This document shows, in pieces, positions 39,606 to 49,193 of a DNA stretch of 64,000 bases. The position numbers and the translations under genes are program-made. The notes beneath the pieces are model-generated. The model ran no database searches. It saw only the letters and a list, made by a program, of their open reading frames with translations, and had not been told where the DNA came from. Each line of letters starts with the position of its first letter. Within the stretch, counting starts at the first letter, position 1. The stretch lies in assembly GCF_026000295.1 (NCBI RefSeq), contig NZ_AP026769.1, positions 124,001 through 188,000 on the forward strand, given 5' to 3'. Source of the DNA: Helicobacter suis HS1. GTDB taxonomy: Bacteria; Campylobacterota; Campylobacteria; Campylobacterales; Helicobacteraceae.

Positions 39606-40490
39606 GTGCTAGATTCCCTAGATATTTACGTTATCTCTCTAAAAAATAGCAAAAGGTACGCCACTTGCCAAGCTGTTGTAGACAATCCACCGCTAAACAA
39701 CCACCCTATTAAGTTCACTTTCCATATGTTTGATGCCATTGACAAACACAGCCACTATTTTAAAAAAGATTTGGGTTATACCGGGCTTATTGAAAATGTT
39801 TATAATCCCAAGTGGCTGAAGGGAAATGCATGGTTTGAAAGCTATGATGGTAGAGAGATGCTACCTGAGGAGCTAGGTTGTTATGCCAGCCAATATATGC
39901 TTTGGATCAAATGTATAGAGTCTAATAAACCTATCTGTATTTTAGAAGATGACTTTGGATTGCAACATAATTTTTATGAAAGTTTGATAGACTGCCTCTC
40001 AAGTCCGTTTGATTTAGTACGGCTTTGGGCGGGGTTTAGCTATGGAGTAGATGGCTTTACCTCCATCATTAGTACCCAACATGGGGAGCAAGTGTGCTTA
40101 ACAGATCCGGAAAAAGAAATTATTTTCTTAAAACATTTCTACTTTTCTGTGCTAGACACTTATGGCAACATGGCTTACTACATCACCCCTAAAGCGGCAA
40201 AAATCCTGGTGAGTCTTAGTCTTCACTGGTACGAACCAGTCGATCAGTTCTTTAATAAAGTGCATGCCCACAAACTCCCTTGCATGCTTTATATCCCTTT
40301 TAGCGTGCTTCCTGATACCCATAACACACAATCTACAATCTACTCCCAAGAAAATGCTACTTTACTCAAAAACGATCCCATCTATAAGAAAAAAACAAAA
40401 GTAAGCTACTGGAGAATTTTATTTGAAAAAATACGCAGAATATACTATTACCACTATTTTGTGAGAAAATACGCGTCCTTAACAGATTAG
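39606..40490 (+). CDS. Glycosyltransferase family 25 (LPS-type)
   Basis: A 294-residue GT25-type transferase: the opening IYVISLKNSKRYATCQ, FDAIDKHSHYF, then LPEELGCYASQYMLW and the acidic donor/metal site PICILEDDFGL (EDD). A later AYYITPKAAKIL and WYEPVDQFF block and a basic C-terminal tail follow. Members in Helicobacter add sugars (often galactose) to LPS core or O-chain. GTG start with AAAGG upstream. Its 3' end overlaps the convergent GT4 gene by 4 nt. It is the source of the 221-bp block at 39136. Confidence 0.88.
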   Translation: MLDSLDIYVISLKNSKRYATCQAVVDNPPLNNHPIKFTFHMFDAIDKHSHYFKKDLGYTGLIENVYNPKWLKGNAWFESYDGREMLPEELGCYASQYMLWIKCIESNKPICILEDDFGLQHNFYESLIDCLSSPFDLVRLWAGFSYGVDGFTSIISTQHGEQVCLTDPEKEIIFLKHFYFSVLDTYGNMAYYITPKAAKILVSLSLHWYEPVDQFFNKVHAHKLPCMLYIPFSVLPDTHNTQSTIYSQENATLLKNDPIYKKKTKVSYWRILFEKIRRIYYYHYFVRKYASLTD

Positions 40491-41728
40491 ACAATCAATT
40501 CTTGAGAAATTTTTTCGTAAGTGTAGTTTTTGACTCTAGTGTGTAGGTTTTCGGCCATGCTGTTGTAATAATCGGGGTTATTTAATAGATGGTCGATCAT
40601 GTGAGCCATTCCTAAAGAATTTTTAACCACTAAATCTGAGTCAACACCCTCCCCTATACAGATAGTTGGCACTCCAAAAGAAAGACTCTTTAAAACCATA
40701 AAAGAGAGACTTTTATAAGAATACAAAGAAGCAGCGTGTAAAAATAGGGTAGCACCTTGGAGCAACTCTAAAGCGCGCTCCTCTCCTACATGAAGAAAAT
40801 AAACTTCTTTATAACCATGTTGTGCATCTAGTTTAGATTTATAAGCTTGTACAGATTGTAGGTTATAACCTGAAACCTGGCCACCAGCTAATATAAACGG
40901 GAGTTTTGTACTGCTAGCATAGAAGGCATCTAAAAGTAAAGTGTGCTGTTCACTTAGAAAGTGTGCCAAAGCTAAAAGATAGGGGCACTTTTTCCAATCT
41001 TGGTTAGGGGTAGTACTTTTTAAAATCTTAGCAGGATGGATATCTTTTTCAAAAATACCATTTGGCAAAACACCTATATTGGAGCAATAGGGGGTAAGAT
41101 AGGTATCAATGTGGCTTTGTGGGTGTGGCAAGAAAAAGACCTTATCAAAATACTTCAAGGATATTTTAATTTTGTGCCTGAGTGTGGGAAGAGTGAAAAT
41201 TTTGTCATAAATATCAGGCTTGTAAAAGAAATACTTCAAACCTTTTGTAATGGAGTTGAAAATAATTTTTTTGATATAAGCCTTGCGCCCTCTACTCTGA
41301 ATGTTAACTAAAATCCATTCCTCATGGACTCTCACAACTTTCCTTTTAGCTTTGAGAGTAGGAAGAGAGTCTAAAATTAATAAAAAACTCCATGAGCAAA
41401 GTCCAGAAATCACTAATAGATCGCATGTAAAAGAATTTACAAAATTTTGGTAGGCTTCACACTCACCCACATAACCCCCACAAGAAGATTTTAAGGCAAT
41501 GTCAAATTCTAACACAAACAGGTTAGTTTCTATTTCTGTGGCCTCTTTATCGTTGATATAATGGACTACCCCTTCTCTCTTTATTTTAAGACCATCTGCA
41601 GAGTGGCTAGAAGTGATCACATAAACTTGATGTCCCTGCCTGGCAAGCACAGATGTTAAACCATAATCTAGCATGGCTGTTTCAGTAGAGAGAGGGTAGA
41701 ATTGCTCCGCACAAAAAAGAATGATCAT
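40487..41728 (-). CDS. GT4-like (GT-B fold) glycosyltransferase
   Basis: A 413-residue GT-B transferase, intact paralogue of the broken gene at 38207-39552. The N-terminal acceptor domain starts ILFCAEQFYPLSTETAM and LARQGHQVYVITSS. The linker has LPNGIFEKDIHPAKI. The C-terminal donor domain has PFILAGGQVSGYNLQSV, ATLFLHAASLYSYKSLSFMV (with the LKSLSFGVPTI turn) and a helical tail. Where the paralogue has the octanucleotide array, this gene has ordinary sequence (STTPNQDWKKCPYLLALAHF), so it is constitutively in frame. Substrate unknown; LPS or surface-glycan synthesis by context. Confidence 0.85.
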   Translation of the reverse strand: MIILFCAEQFYPLSTETAMLDYGLTSVLARQGHQVYVITSSHSADGLKIKREGVVHYINDKEATEIETNLFVLEFDIALKSSCGGYVGECEAYQNFVNSFTCDLLVISGLCSWSFLLILDSLPTLKAKRKVVRVHEEWILVNIQSRGRKAYIKKIIFNSITKGLKYFFYKPDIYDKIFTLPTLRHKIKISLKYFDKVFFLPHPQSHIDTYLTPYCSNIGVLPNGIFEKDIHPAKILKSTTPNQDWKKCPYLLALAHFLSEQHTLLLDAFYASSTKLPFILAGGQVSGYNLQSVQAYKSKLDAQHGYKEVYFLHVGEERALELLQGATLFLHAASLYSYKSLSFMVLKSLSFGVPTICIGEGVDSDLVVKNSLGMAHMIDHLLNNPDYYNSMAENLHTRVKNYTYEKISQELIV

Positions 41729-41763
41729 TGTGTTCCTTTAAAAACGGCCATTCTACAATAAAT

Positions 41764-41918
41764 CAGAACAACACTTGCCTACTATATCACTCCAAAAGCT
41801 GCTCAAGCTTTTATAAGTGCAAGCCAATTATTTACAGAACCTGTAGATATGTTTTTACTAGAATCTCATAAGCACAAAATCCCTTGTTTTACCTATGTCC
41901 CCATGAGTGTTAGTTGGC
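41764..41918 (+). repeat. 155-bp copied block at the 5' end of the second GT25 gene (source 42428-42582)
   Basis: Identical to 42428-42582, same orientation, offset 664. The source encodes the AYYITPKAAQAF segment of the same gene; the copy has replaced its first dozen codons and upstream region. Confidence 0.94.
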
Positions 41919-42752
41919 TTAAAAAATGGCTCTCGGCGTGCTTACTGCCAAGCTATGGTAGAAAACCCTCCACAGAATTACTATTCTTTGGACTTTCGTT
42001 TCCATATCTTTGATGCCATTGACAAACACAGCCATTACTTCTCAAAAGATTTAGGTTATACAGGATTTATTGAAAATTCTTACTCAGCTCAAAAGTTAAA
42101 GTACAGCAGTTGGTTTTTAAGTGGAGAGGGTAGAGAAATATTGCCTGAAGAACTGGGCTGTTATGCTAGCCATTATTTTTTGTGGCTAAAGTGTATTACA
42201 CTTAATAAGCCTATAGTGGTATTAGAAAGTGACGCAGAATTGTTACCCAATTTTTATCAGAGTTTAATAGATTGTCTTAACAACCCATTTGATTTTGTAC
42301 GCCTAGTTACGAGGCTTGAAAAACCTGAGAATTCTGCAATACTAAAATTCTTTTAGCTAATTCTAAGGGGGTATACTCCAATCACACCCAAAGACATCAA
42401 AATCGCCATTTAAATGCTCTAAGTAACCAGAACAACACTTGCCTACTATATCACTCCAAAAGCTGCTCAAGCTTTTATAAGTGCAAGCCAATTATTTACA
42501 GAACCTGTAGATATGTTTTTACTAGAATCTCATAAGCACAAAATCCCTTGTTTTACCTATGTCCCCATGAGTGTTAGTTGGCATTCCAATCACTTAGACT
42601 CCTCAATCGTTACTCCAGAAAATGTTGCAACTATATGTGCGCTCCAAAAAAAGCTGAAAGGACTAGTAAGAAGTTGCAAGGTTGCCTTATGGTCACGCAT
42701 TGCTAATTTTAGAAAATCATGTAAGTTGCCAAAGTCCAAGGCGCGCCACTAA
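41907..42752 (+). pseudogene. Second GT25-type glycosyltransferase, twice overwritten
   Basis: Paralogue of the gene at 39606. Recognisable native parts are GLKNGSRRAYCQAM to SLIDCLNNPFDFVRL (41917-42305) and LAYYITPKAAQAFISAS to the basic tail (42435-42714). The start is replaced by a copy of its own later part (41764-41918). The middle, about 45 codons, is replaced by a piece of hemE (42342-42432). The last residues are replaced by another hemE piece (42715-42768). The two native parts remain in the same frame and the spacing is close to that in the paralogue (45 against 49 codons), so the original gene was probably intact. Confidence 0.75.
42342..42432 (+). repeat. 91-bp copied block of hemE (source 43005-43093)
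   Basis: Same orientation, offset 663 at the left edge. One difference: an extra TA near 42372. The source lies inside hemE. Confidence 0.92.
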
Positions 42753-42768
42753 AACCAATGAGGGCTTT
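42715..42768 (+). repeat. 54-bp copied block of hemE (source 43375-43428)
   Basis: Identical to 43375-43428, same orientation, offset 660. It falls at the 3' end of the second GT25 gene. Confidence 0.93.
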
Positions 42769-42798
42769 TGCAGTGCAAAGGAACAGTCATCTTATAGT

Positions 42799-43818
42799 TT
42801 ACCGCTTGGTTTTTTCATGCACTAAGCGTACAAGTTCTATAGCTATTGTGCGGGGCAAATCAGCCAACATGCCATGCCCTAAATTAAAAATAAAGCCCGG
42901 ATTTTTGCCCATCACTTCTAAAATGTGCATAACACCCTCTAACATCGCCTCTTGATTATAAAGTCGTGCAGGTTCTAAGTTTCCTTGCAAAACATAACGG
43001 TGCCCTAAAATTCTTTTAGCTAATTCTAAGGGGGTACTCCAATCACACCCAAAGACATCAAAATCGCCATTTAAATGCTCTAAGTAACCAGAAATACCCT
43101 TAGGGAATACAATAATGGGGATAGTTTTGTGCATGGTTTTAAGGGTGTGGGTGATTTTTTGGATATAAGACCAACCAAATTCTAAATAGGCTTTGCATTC
43201 TAAAGCATTTGCCCACGAATCAAAGAGCATGATCGCATCGGCTCCAGCCTTAATTTGCATGGAAAGATAGCCTATGATCTCTGTACTTAGCATGTCTAAT
43301 AGAGTATGCAAAAGTTTAGGGTCTGTATAGAGGAGTTTTTTACTTTTATGATAAGTCTTACTCCCTTGAGATTCAATCATGTAAGTTGCCAAAGTCCAAG
43401 GCGCGCCACTAAAACCAATGAGGGCTTTGCTAGGCTCTAGCTTAGCGCGTACACTAGATAAAGTATCATAGACAAATTCTAATTTTTGATAGGCGGTGTG
43501 TAAAACTTGAATGTCTTCTAAACTTTCTATACCTCGTAAAAATTTAGGTCCAAAACCGGGGACAAATTCTAAAGGCAAACCCATAGTATGGGGCAATATC
43601 AGAATATCGCTAAAAAGAATGGCCGCATCTACATCTAAGATTTCTACCGGTTGAAGAGTAATAGTACTTGCTAGATCAACATTAGCACATAAATCTAAAA
43701 AGTTCTTAGCCTGTTTTCTAATCTCTTGGTATTCACTTAAATAACGACCGGCTTGGCGCATCATCCAAATAGGGGTATAGGGGGTTTGTTTACCTAAACA
43801 GGCATCAATAAAAACCAT
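42799..43818 (-). CDS. hemE: Uroporphyrinogen decarboxylase
   Basis: HemE removes four acetate carboxyls from uroporphyrinogen III to give coproporphyrinogen III. The 339-residue protein has the N-terminal substrate motif TPIWMMRQAGRYL, DAAILFSDIL, the GFSGAPWTLATYM block, FDSWA, and the C-terminal LEPARLYN and FIFNLGHGMLADLP. ATG 43818 overlaps the upstream magIII gene by 14 nt. Two of its internal segments reappear upstream in the broken GT25 gene; hemE itself reads through without a break. Confidence 0.96.
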   Translation of the reverse strand: MVFIDACLGKQTPYTPIWMMRQAGRYLSEYQEIRKQAKNFLDLCANVDLASTITLQPVEILDVDAAILFSDILILPHTMGLPLEFVPGFGPKFLRGIESLEDIQVLHTAYQKLEFVYDTLSSVRAKLEPSKALIGFSGAPWTLATYMIESQGSKTYHKSKKLLYTDPKLLHTLLDMLSTEIIGYLSMQIKAGADAIMLFDSWANALECKAYLEFGWSYIQKITHTLKTMHKTIPIIVFPKGISGYLEHLNGDFDVFGCDWSTPLELAKRILGHRYVLQGNLEPARLYNQEAMLEGVMHILEVMGKNPGFIFNLGHGMLADLPRTIAIELVRLVHEKTKR

Positions 43819-44482
43819 TCAATTCCTTTAATTGAGGTTTAGCACTAGCGCGCATATACTCTACAATTTTCCCATGGAAGCGCGCATAAATAGCGGCTAG
43901 ATCTAGTTTGTATTCATAAAGGGCGAGGACTTTATCTAAATTATTAGTAATGCCTTGCATAAAAAACTTTTGTAACATGCCATAGTCTTTAATGTCTAAC
44001 CCTAGTGATAATAAAAACTGGTAAGTGTAGCGATCCACCACCATAACCGGCCGTAAACAAGCATAATTTAAAATTGCATCTGCACTTTCTGGACCAATTC
44101 CTAACTGTTTTAAAAGCCACTCACGGTTAACTTGTTTTTGAAAGGTTTTAAAATCCTGAAAATCTCTTAAAATATTTTGGCTAAGCAAACACACATAGCG
44201 CGCCTTTTGGCGATAAAACCCGCTAGGGACAATATGGGGGATTAGTTTTTCTATGGAGATTGTGGCTAGATCGTGTAGCGAAGCGTTAGAATCAGCGCTT
44301 AAAATCCCGGCTAACTTAAGATTTTCTAAAGATTTAAGCACCTGTTTAAAACGCGTATTCTGGGTTAAGATAGCCCCTAAGATCACTTCAAACTCACCAG
44401 CAGAGGGCCACCACAAAGCAGGCGCATTTTTGAGTAAATCTAAGTTTTTAAGCGCGCGTAGAATTTCTAAACTAGAGAGCAT
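43805..44482 (-). CDS. magIII: 3-methyladenine DNA glycosylase MagIII (endonuclease III family)
   Basis: A 225-residue helix-hairpin-helix glycosylase: EVILGAILTQNTRFKQVLKSL, the hairpin LLKQLGIGPESADAIL and the catalytic Asp region VMVVDRYTYQFL. It lacks the four-cysteine iron-sulfur cluster of endonuclease III, as does H. pylori MagIII, which it matches closely from memory. MagIII excises 3-methyladenine to start base-excision repair. The ATG shares one base with the csd4 stop (TAATG). Confidence 0.9.
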   Translation of the reverse strand: MLSSLEILRALKNLDLLKNAPALWWPSAGEFEVILGAILTQNTRFKQVLKSLENLKLAGILSADSNASLHDLATISIEKLIPHIVPSGFYRQKARYVCLLSQNILRDFQDFKTFQKQVNREWLLKQLGIGPESADAILNYACLRPVMVVDRYTYQFLLSLGLDIKDYGMLQKFFMQGITNNLDKVLALYEYKLDLAAIYARFHGKIVEYMRASAKPQLKELNGFY

Positions 44483-45786
44483 TAGATGAAACGCACCAAA
44501 ACCATGCCGCTAAAGGCATTATTTTTATAAATTTCAATGCGATAAATCTTGCCCTGCCTATCAATGGAAAATTTCTTCTCCAAATCCTTATAGGCAATAC
44601 TCACCCCCACTTCATTAGGTAATTTTTTGCCATCATTAAGCGAAAAACCAATGACATTTACCCGGTAACCCTCCTTAGGCAAAACCTTAAAGGCTTCTTT
44701 AACCTCTAAAATGCTAGCCGGTGTAGCTGTTTTGATTTGCCCATCTACTTCTATTTGGATATTTCTGAGGCTGTGATCAAAATTTAAATATAGGGGGGTT
44801 AGGCGAGTCATGAGTTTATTACCATATTTGAGCCAAATTTTGTTTTTGTGGGGCAAGAGACCTAAAATGTAACTTTGAGAATCTAAGCTATTTTTATCTA
44901 TGGCAACATGCTTAGGGAAGGGAAAAAATTTAAGTCGGGGGCGCAAACCATAGAGGGGTAATAAAATATTTTGATTAAGAGTAAGGGTGAGGGTTTTATC
45001 ATTGATAAGGCGGTATAAATCAGCAGGTTTGAGGGTAAAATCTTTGGTATAGGTAATTCCTAATTGTTGCATCAAACCCTCAATTGCTAAAAGGTGGTAA
45101 TAAACCCGTTCATTAAGAGGTAATTCTTTACTAGCTTCATGGGCAAAGGCGGGTTTTTTATGCCGGATAGCAAAATAGGTTAGCGCTTTTTCCATCTCTT
45201 TATCCCCCCTAGCGGTGTGGGTATTGCGAATATAATGCCGGTGGAGGGATTTGAGTAGAAATTGGTTGATGTGGTGTGTGGTGTTACGCGATATACGGCC
45301 TAAATGCCCGAATTTTACATGGGGGAGTTCTTCTTGATCAATAATGAAAGAATTACCCCAACGCTTAGGGTTAAGCAAGAGACTTTGATAGGAGGGGCGA
45401 TAAAACCCACTGCCATCATGGAGGTGTAAGATCACATTAACCTCAGAATTCATAATCGCTGCTTTAATAGATTGGATTAAAGCATACTCTGGATCATGGC
45501 GGCTGATATAGGCAAACTTGCGGTTTAAATCCCCATAAACACCGCGGTGGTTGCGTAGCATAGAATACCGGTTAAGCACAGGCACCACCCACACATTACC
45601 CGATAAGATTTTATAGTGCATTAAAAAGATATTAGTGGTGTTAAACCCACCCGGCTCATCACCTTGAATCCCACCCATTAAGAGCAAGGTAGGGGCTGAG
45701 TTGTCCCCCTGTTTTTTAAATACATGGATACTAGCAGCCTTTAAAGAAGCGACACAGATAAGCAATAAAGAGAAAATAACTTTCAT
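44482..45786 (-). CDS. csd4: Cell-shape DL-carboxypeptidase Csd4
   Basis: Csd4 trims the uncrosslinked tripeptide of peptidoglycan to a dipeptide and is needed for helical shape. The 434-residue exported protein has a signal peptide (MKVIFSLLLICVASLKA), the unusual M14 zinc motif GGIQGDEPGG (Gln and Glu in place of the common His-x-x-Glu), the third ligand in HLHDGSGFY and the catalytic Glu in AFAHEASKELP. Two small C-terminal beta domains follow, as in H. pylori Csd4. It is divergent from the HP1076-like gene, the arrangement that I recall for HP1075-HP1076. Confidence 0.92.
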   Translation of the reverse strand: MKVIFSLLLICVASLKAASIHVFKKQGDNSAPTLLLMGGIQGDEPGGFNTTNIFLMHYKILSGNVWVVPVLNRYSMLRNHRGVYGDLNRKFAYISRHDPEYALIQSIKAAIMNSEVNVILHLHDGSGFYRPSYQSLLLNPKRWGNSFIIDQEELPHVKFGHLGRISRNTTHHINQFLLKSLHRHYIRNTHTARGDKEMEKALTYFAIRHKKPAFAHEASKELPLNERVYYHLLAIEGLMQQLGITYTKDFTLKPADLYRLINDKTLTLTLNQNILLPLYGLRPRLKFFPFPKHVAIDKNSLDSQSYILGLLPHKNKIWLKYGNKLMTRLTPLYLNFDHSLRNIQIEVDGQIKTATPASILEVKEAFKVLPKEGYRVNVIGFSLNDGKKLPNEVGVSIAYKDLEKKFSIDRQGKIYRIEIYKNNAFSGMVLVRFI

Positions 45787-45855
45787 GGGCCTTCTTCTAC
45801 ATCAAAATAAGCCGCCATTATACCTAAAACTCAACTAATCGCGTTGTATTTAAAA

Positions 45856-45869
45856 GGAATAAAAAATGC
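45856..45869 (+). promoter_or_regulatory. Sigma-54 promoter of the HP1076-like gene
   Basis: GG-AATAAAAAAT-GC, then TT: the -24 GG and -12 GC elements with the required 10-nt spacing, 32 nt before the start codon. It fits an RpoN-dependent flagellar gene. Confidence 0.6.
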
Positions 45870-45901
45870 TTGTTTAACCTATCTTGTAGCAAAGGATAAA
45901 A

Positions 45902-46411
45902 ATGTTAAAACAAGACATGTTGCAGGCTTTTGAGAAACACTTAGGCGCGGTGGATACGCAAGAACTAGAAATGTTAGATACCCGGCAAAAATCTAGCAGA
46001 ATTGAAAAATTTAGCCATGAAATTAAAAGTCTTAATGAAAGCATAGGGGCTTTACAAGTCTTACAGATTGCTTGTAATAAACTTCTTAAATTAGTTCCCT
46101 TATCAGATACGCAAGAAGGGCGTATGCAGATGCAAGGAGTTATAGATAAGGCGCAGTTTTTAGGCCATGTACTTTTTGATACACCCCTAATAGTTACGCT
46201 AGAGCAGACAAATCTAAGTATAGAGGTTAATAATCCTCTAAAGAGGGCTACAAATGTAGAGGTTTATCTACAAGAAAAGCTAAGAGAAATTAAAAAGGCG
46301 TTGTTACAAATCCAAGAGAGTGTTAGCTCTAAACAAGTCTTTAGAAAAACCCCCACTCTTAATACGCCTAGTTTTAATAAGGATACTTTAGACTTCATGA
46401 AAACATCTTAA
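45902..46411 (+). CDS. HP1076-like FliS co-chaperone candidate
   Basis: A 169-residue, fully helical soluble protein (EKFSHEIKSLNESIGALQVLQ; KLREIKKALLQIQES). By position next to csd4, size and helical make-up it corresponds to H. pylori HP1076. That protein binds the flagellin chaperone FliS and, as I recall, belongs to the RpoN regulon. The sigma-54 promoter just upstream supports this. ATG 45902 follows AAAGGA. No transmembrane or signal sequence. The assignment rests on context and would need a search. Confidence 0.65.
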   Translation: MLKQDMLQAFEKHLGAVDTQELEMLDTRQKSSRIEKFSHEIKSLNESIGALQVLQIACNKLLKLVPLSDTQEGRMQMQGVIDKAQFLGHVLFDTPLIVTLEQTNLSIEVNNPLKRATNVEVYLQEKLREIKKALLQIQESVSSKQVFRKTPTLNTPSFNKDTLDFMKTS

Positions 46412-46592
46412 CACCCTTTGGAGGGGGAAATTCTAAGATTTAAGTACGGCTAGTTATATTACCTACTCAAACAAATAAAGGTTAGTTTTTGGAGGGCAAT
46501 ACGGGCGTTTGGCACTTTAAAAAACCCGTAGCGATCAATATTAGGTTTTTTAATGTAAAATGGCAGTTTGCAAAAACAAAGTAGGAGCGATA

Positions 46593-47096
46593 ATGGCAGA
46601 GATCAGTCGGAGAGATTTTTTAGGCATGGCGCTTTCAGGAGTTGCCGGCGTGGGAGCACTTGCCGGATTAGTGGCGATGAAAAAAACTTGGGACCCTTTG
46701 CCTAGCGTGGTGTCTGCAGGCTTTACAACCGTAGATGTTTCTGGAATGCAAGAGGGGAGCTTTTCTGCTGTGGAGTGGCGGGGCAAACCGGTTTATATTA
46801 TCAAGAAAAAAGCGGGAATGAATTTTGATGCCAAACGGGATTTTAAAATCAGTGGGGGGGTTTTTACAGTGGGCGTACAAATCTGTACGCATTTGGGTTG
46901 TATCCCTAATTTTGAATCCATTGAAAAAGGCTTTTTATGTCCTTGCCATGGGGGAAGATTTACCAGCGATGGAGTCAATATCGCCGGTACACCTCCGCCT
47001 AAACCTTTTGAAATCCCCCCCTTTAAATTAGAGGGCAGCAAGATCACCTTTGGGGAAGTGGGGCAGGAGTATCAAACTATGGTTGCACACGCATAA
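46593..47096 (+). CDS. petA: Ubiquinol-cytochrome c reductase Rieske subunit
   Basis: The Rieske 2Fe-2S subunit of the bc1 complex. From ATG 46593 (AGGAG upstream) it is 167 residues. It has a twin-arginine signal [12 protein letters not shown] with a membrane helix, then the cluster loops CTHLGC and CPCHGG, each with its Cys and His ligands. It moves electrons from quinol at cytochrome b to the c-type cytochrome in the periplasm. First gene of petABC (HP1540-1538 order from memory). Confidence 0.96.
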   Translation: MAEISRRDFLGMALSGVAGVGALAGLVAMKKTWDPLPSVVSAGFTTVDVSGMQEGSFSAVEWRGKPVYIIKKKAGMNFDAKRDFKISGGVFTVGVQICTHLGCIPNFESIEKGFLCPCHGGRFTSDGVNIAGTPPPKPFEIPPFKLEGSKITFGEVGQEYQTMVAHA

Positions 47097-47105
47097 GGAG
47101 AGGTT

Positions 47106-48332
47106 ATGGCAGAGTTTAAAAAAGCAGAAGGCATAGGAGACTGGCTCGATCAAAGACTTGGGATTAAAAAACTCACCAAAGTCTTGATGACAGAATACTG
47201 GATACCCAAAAACATTAACTTCTTATGGGCTATGGGGGTGATTTTACTTGTCCTTTTTACGACTTTGGTGATCTCAGGCATCTTTTTGTTGATGTATTAC
47301 AAGCCGGATGCCAAATTAGCCTATGACAGCGTAAATTTTACGATCATGCAAGAAGTGGCCTTTGGTTGGCTGTGGAGGCATATCCATGCCACAGCTGCTA
47401 GTATGATCTTTGTGATTATCTATATCCATATGTTTGTGGGTATCTATTATGGCTCGTATAAAAAGGGACGGGAGATGATCTGGATTTCAGGCATGCTCTT
47501 ATTTGTAGTCTTTAGCGCAGAGGCCTTTAGTGGCTACATGTTGCCCTGGGGACAGATGAGTTACTGGGCTGCCTCTGTGATCACCGAGCTTTTTGGCAAA
47601 ATCCCAGTTATAGGCCCTGATCTTTTAGTGTGGATTAGAGGGAATTATGTAGTAGCCGATGCAACTCTTACTCGCTTTTTTATGTTGCATGTTTTCTTAT
47701 TGCCTGTAGTCATTATTATGATTATTTGCATGCATTTTTATTCTTTGCGTATCCCGCATGTCAACAACCAAGAGGGCGATGTACTAGATTTTGAAGAGGA
47801 GGAGAAAAAATATAAAGAGGGGCATAAAAAAGAATCTAAAGTGATCCCTTTTTGGCCTGTATTTTTATCCAAAGATATTTTTGTAATCTGTGCCTTCATG
47901 GTCTTTTTCTTTTATTTGGTGTGCTACCACTACGAGTTTGCCATGGACCCTATTAACTTTGAGCGCGCTAATAGCCTTAAAACCCCGCACCACATTTACC
48001 CCGAATGGTATTTCCTCTGGAGTTATGAGGTGTTGCGTGGTTTCTTCTTTAATGGAAACTTAGGTTTGGTGGCTTTTGGAATAGCCCAGATTATCTTTTT
48101 CCTTTTGCCCTTTTTAGATAATAGCCCTGTGGTTAGACCCGCTCACAAACGCAAAGCTTTTCAGGTGTGGTTTTGGTTGCTTGTAATAGATATGATTGTC
48201 TTAACGATCTTTGGCAAACTCCCGCCTGTGGGCAATAATAAATATGTCGGGTTAGTGGCCTCTTTAACTTTCCTTGCGCTTCTCTTTATTGTTCTGCCTT
48301 TGATTAGCCGGGCTGAGAAGAAAGGAGAGTAG
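47106..48332 (+). CDS. petB: Cytochrome b of the bc1 complex
   Basis: A 408-residue, eight-helix cytochrome b. Heme-ligand histidines lie in WRHIHATAASM and in the fourth helix (RFFMLHVFLLP, MIICMHFYSLR). The Qi/Qo elements include GYMLPWGQMSYWAA and PEWYF (the PEWY motif as HIYPEWYFLWSYE). C-terminal helices follow as in full-length b. The charged loop between helices IV and V (DFEEEEKKYKEGHKKESK) is typical for epsilonproteobacteria. The start is 9 nt after petA. Confidence 0.97.
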   Translation: MAEFKKAEGIGDWLDQRLGIKKLTKVLMTEYWIPKNINFLWAMGVILLVLFTTLVISGIFLLMYYKPDAKLAYDSVNFTIMQEVAFGWLWRHIHATAASMIFVIIYIHMFVGIYYGSYKKGREMIWISGMLLFVVFSAEAFSGYMLPWGQMSYWAASVITELFGKIPVIGPDLLVWIRGNYVVADATLTRFFMLHVFLLPVVIIMIICMHFYSLRIPHVNNQEGDVLDFEEEEKKYKEGHKKESKVIPFWPVFLSKDIFVICAFMVFFFYLVCYHYEFAMDPINFERANSLKTPHHIYPEWYFLWSYEVLRGFFFNGNLGLVAFGIAQIIFFLLPFLDNSPVVRPAHKRKAFQVWFWLLVIDMIVLTIFGKLPPVGNNKYVGLVASLTFLALLFIVLPLISRAEKKGE

Positions 48333-48335
48333 GTT

Positions 48336-49193
48336 ATGAAAGAACTTAAGATTTTAGCACTCTTAATTATTGTCATAGGCGCGCTTTACTATGGGGTAGA
48401 ACCTTATGCCCACTCGGTGATGGAACCAAAGACAGCCCCCGCAGATTTTGCCTTTAAGGATTTAAAACCGATTGATTTAAGCAAGGGCGATGCGAGTAAG
48501 GGCAAAAATTTAGTAGCGCAAAACTGCACCGCCTGCCATGGCATTTCTAGCCAAAAAATCAAAGCGCCTATGGATGCAAAGAGTGCCGGCTCAAGCTTTG
48601 GGGTGGTCCCTCCTGATCTTTCCGGCGTTGCTAGCGTGCTTAACCCCCAGTTTTTAGCCCACTTTATCAAAGACCCCACTAAGGCAACCAAACTCACCCA
48701 TAAATACAAAGACAACCACCCCTATCCTATGCCTGCCTTTGCCCAGTTTAGCGATCAAGATTTAGCCGATATTGTGGCTTATTTAAAATCTATCGCGCCT
48801 AAAAAATTAGGAGAAAAGGCTGTTTTTGAACAGGCTTGTATGCGTTGTCATAGCATGAAATATGCCAAATTAAAAGCCACCACTGATCCTGCTGATTTGC
48901 ACCGCTATTTAGGAGCGGCCGTACCCGATCTTTCTATGATGATTAGAAGTCTTGGGCGCGAAAAATTAGAGGTGTTTATCAACGATCCACAAAAACTCTT
49001 GCCCGGTACAGCCATGCCACGAGTGGGTTTAAGTAAAGATGCCCAAAAACAGGTGATTCACTATTTAGAAAGAACAGGGGATAGCAAAAAACACCAAAGA
49101 AACACTTTGGGGATCAAGATTATGATCTTCTTTGCCGCGATGGCCTTTATTTCTTTCTTGTGGAAACAAAAAGTGTGGAGCGAGGTGCACTAA
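48336..49193 (+). CDS. petC: Di-heme cytochrome c subunit of the bc1 complex
   Basis: A 285-residue periplasmic cytochrome with an N-terminal membrane helix, two CxxCH heme sites (CTACH at about 66 and CMRCH at about 169), distal methionines in YPMPAF and GTAMPRVG, and a C-terminal membrane helix. The two-heme form replaces single-heme cytochrome c1 in epsilonproteobacteria. It starts 3 nt after petB; its 3' end overlaps the convergent thrC by 4 nt. Confidence 0.96.
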   Translation: MKELKILALLIIVIGALYYGVEPYAHSVMEPKTAPADFAFKDLKPIDLSKGDASKGKNLVAQNCTACHGISSQKIKAPMDAKSAGSSFGVVPPDLSGVASVLNPQFLAHFIKDPTKATKLTHKYKDNHPYPMPAFAQFSDQDLADIVAYLKSIAPKKLGEKAVFEQACMRCHSMKYAKLKATTDPADLHRYLGAAVPDLSMMIRSLGREKLEVFINDPQKLLPGTAMPRVGLSKDAQKQVIHYLERTGDSKKHQRNTLGIKIMIFFAAMAFISFLWKQKVWSEVH

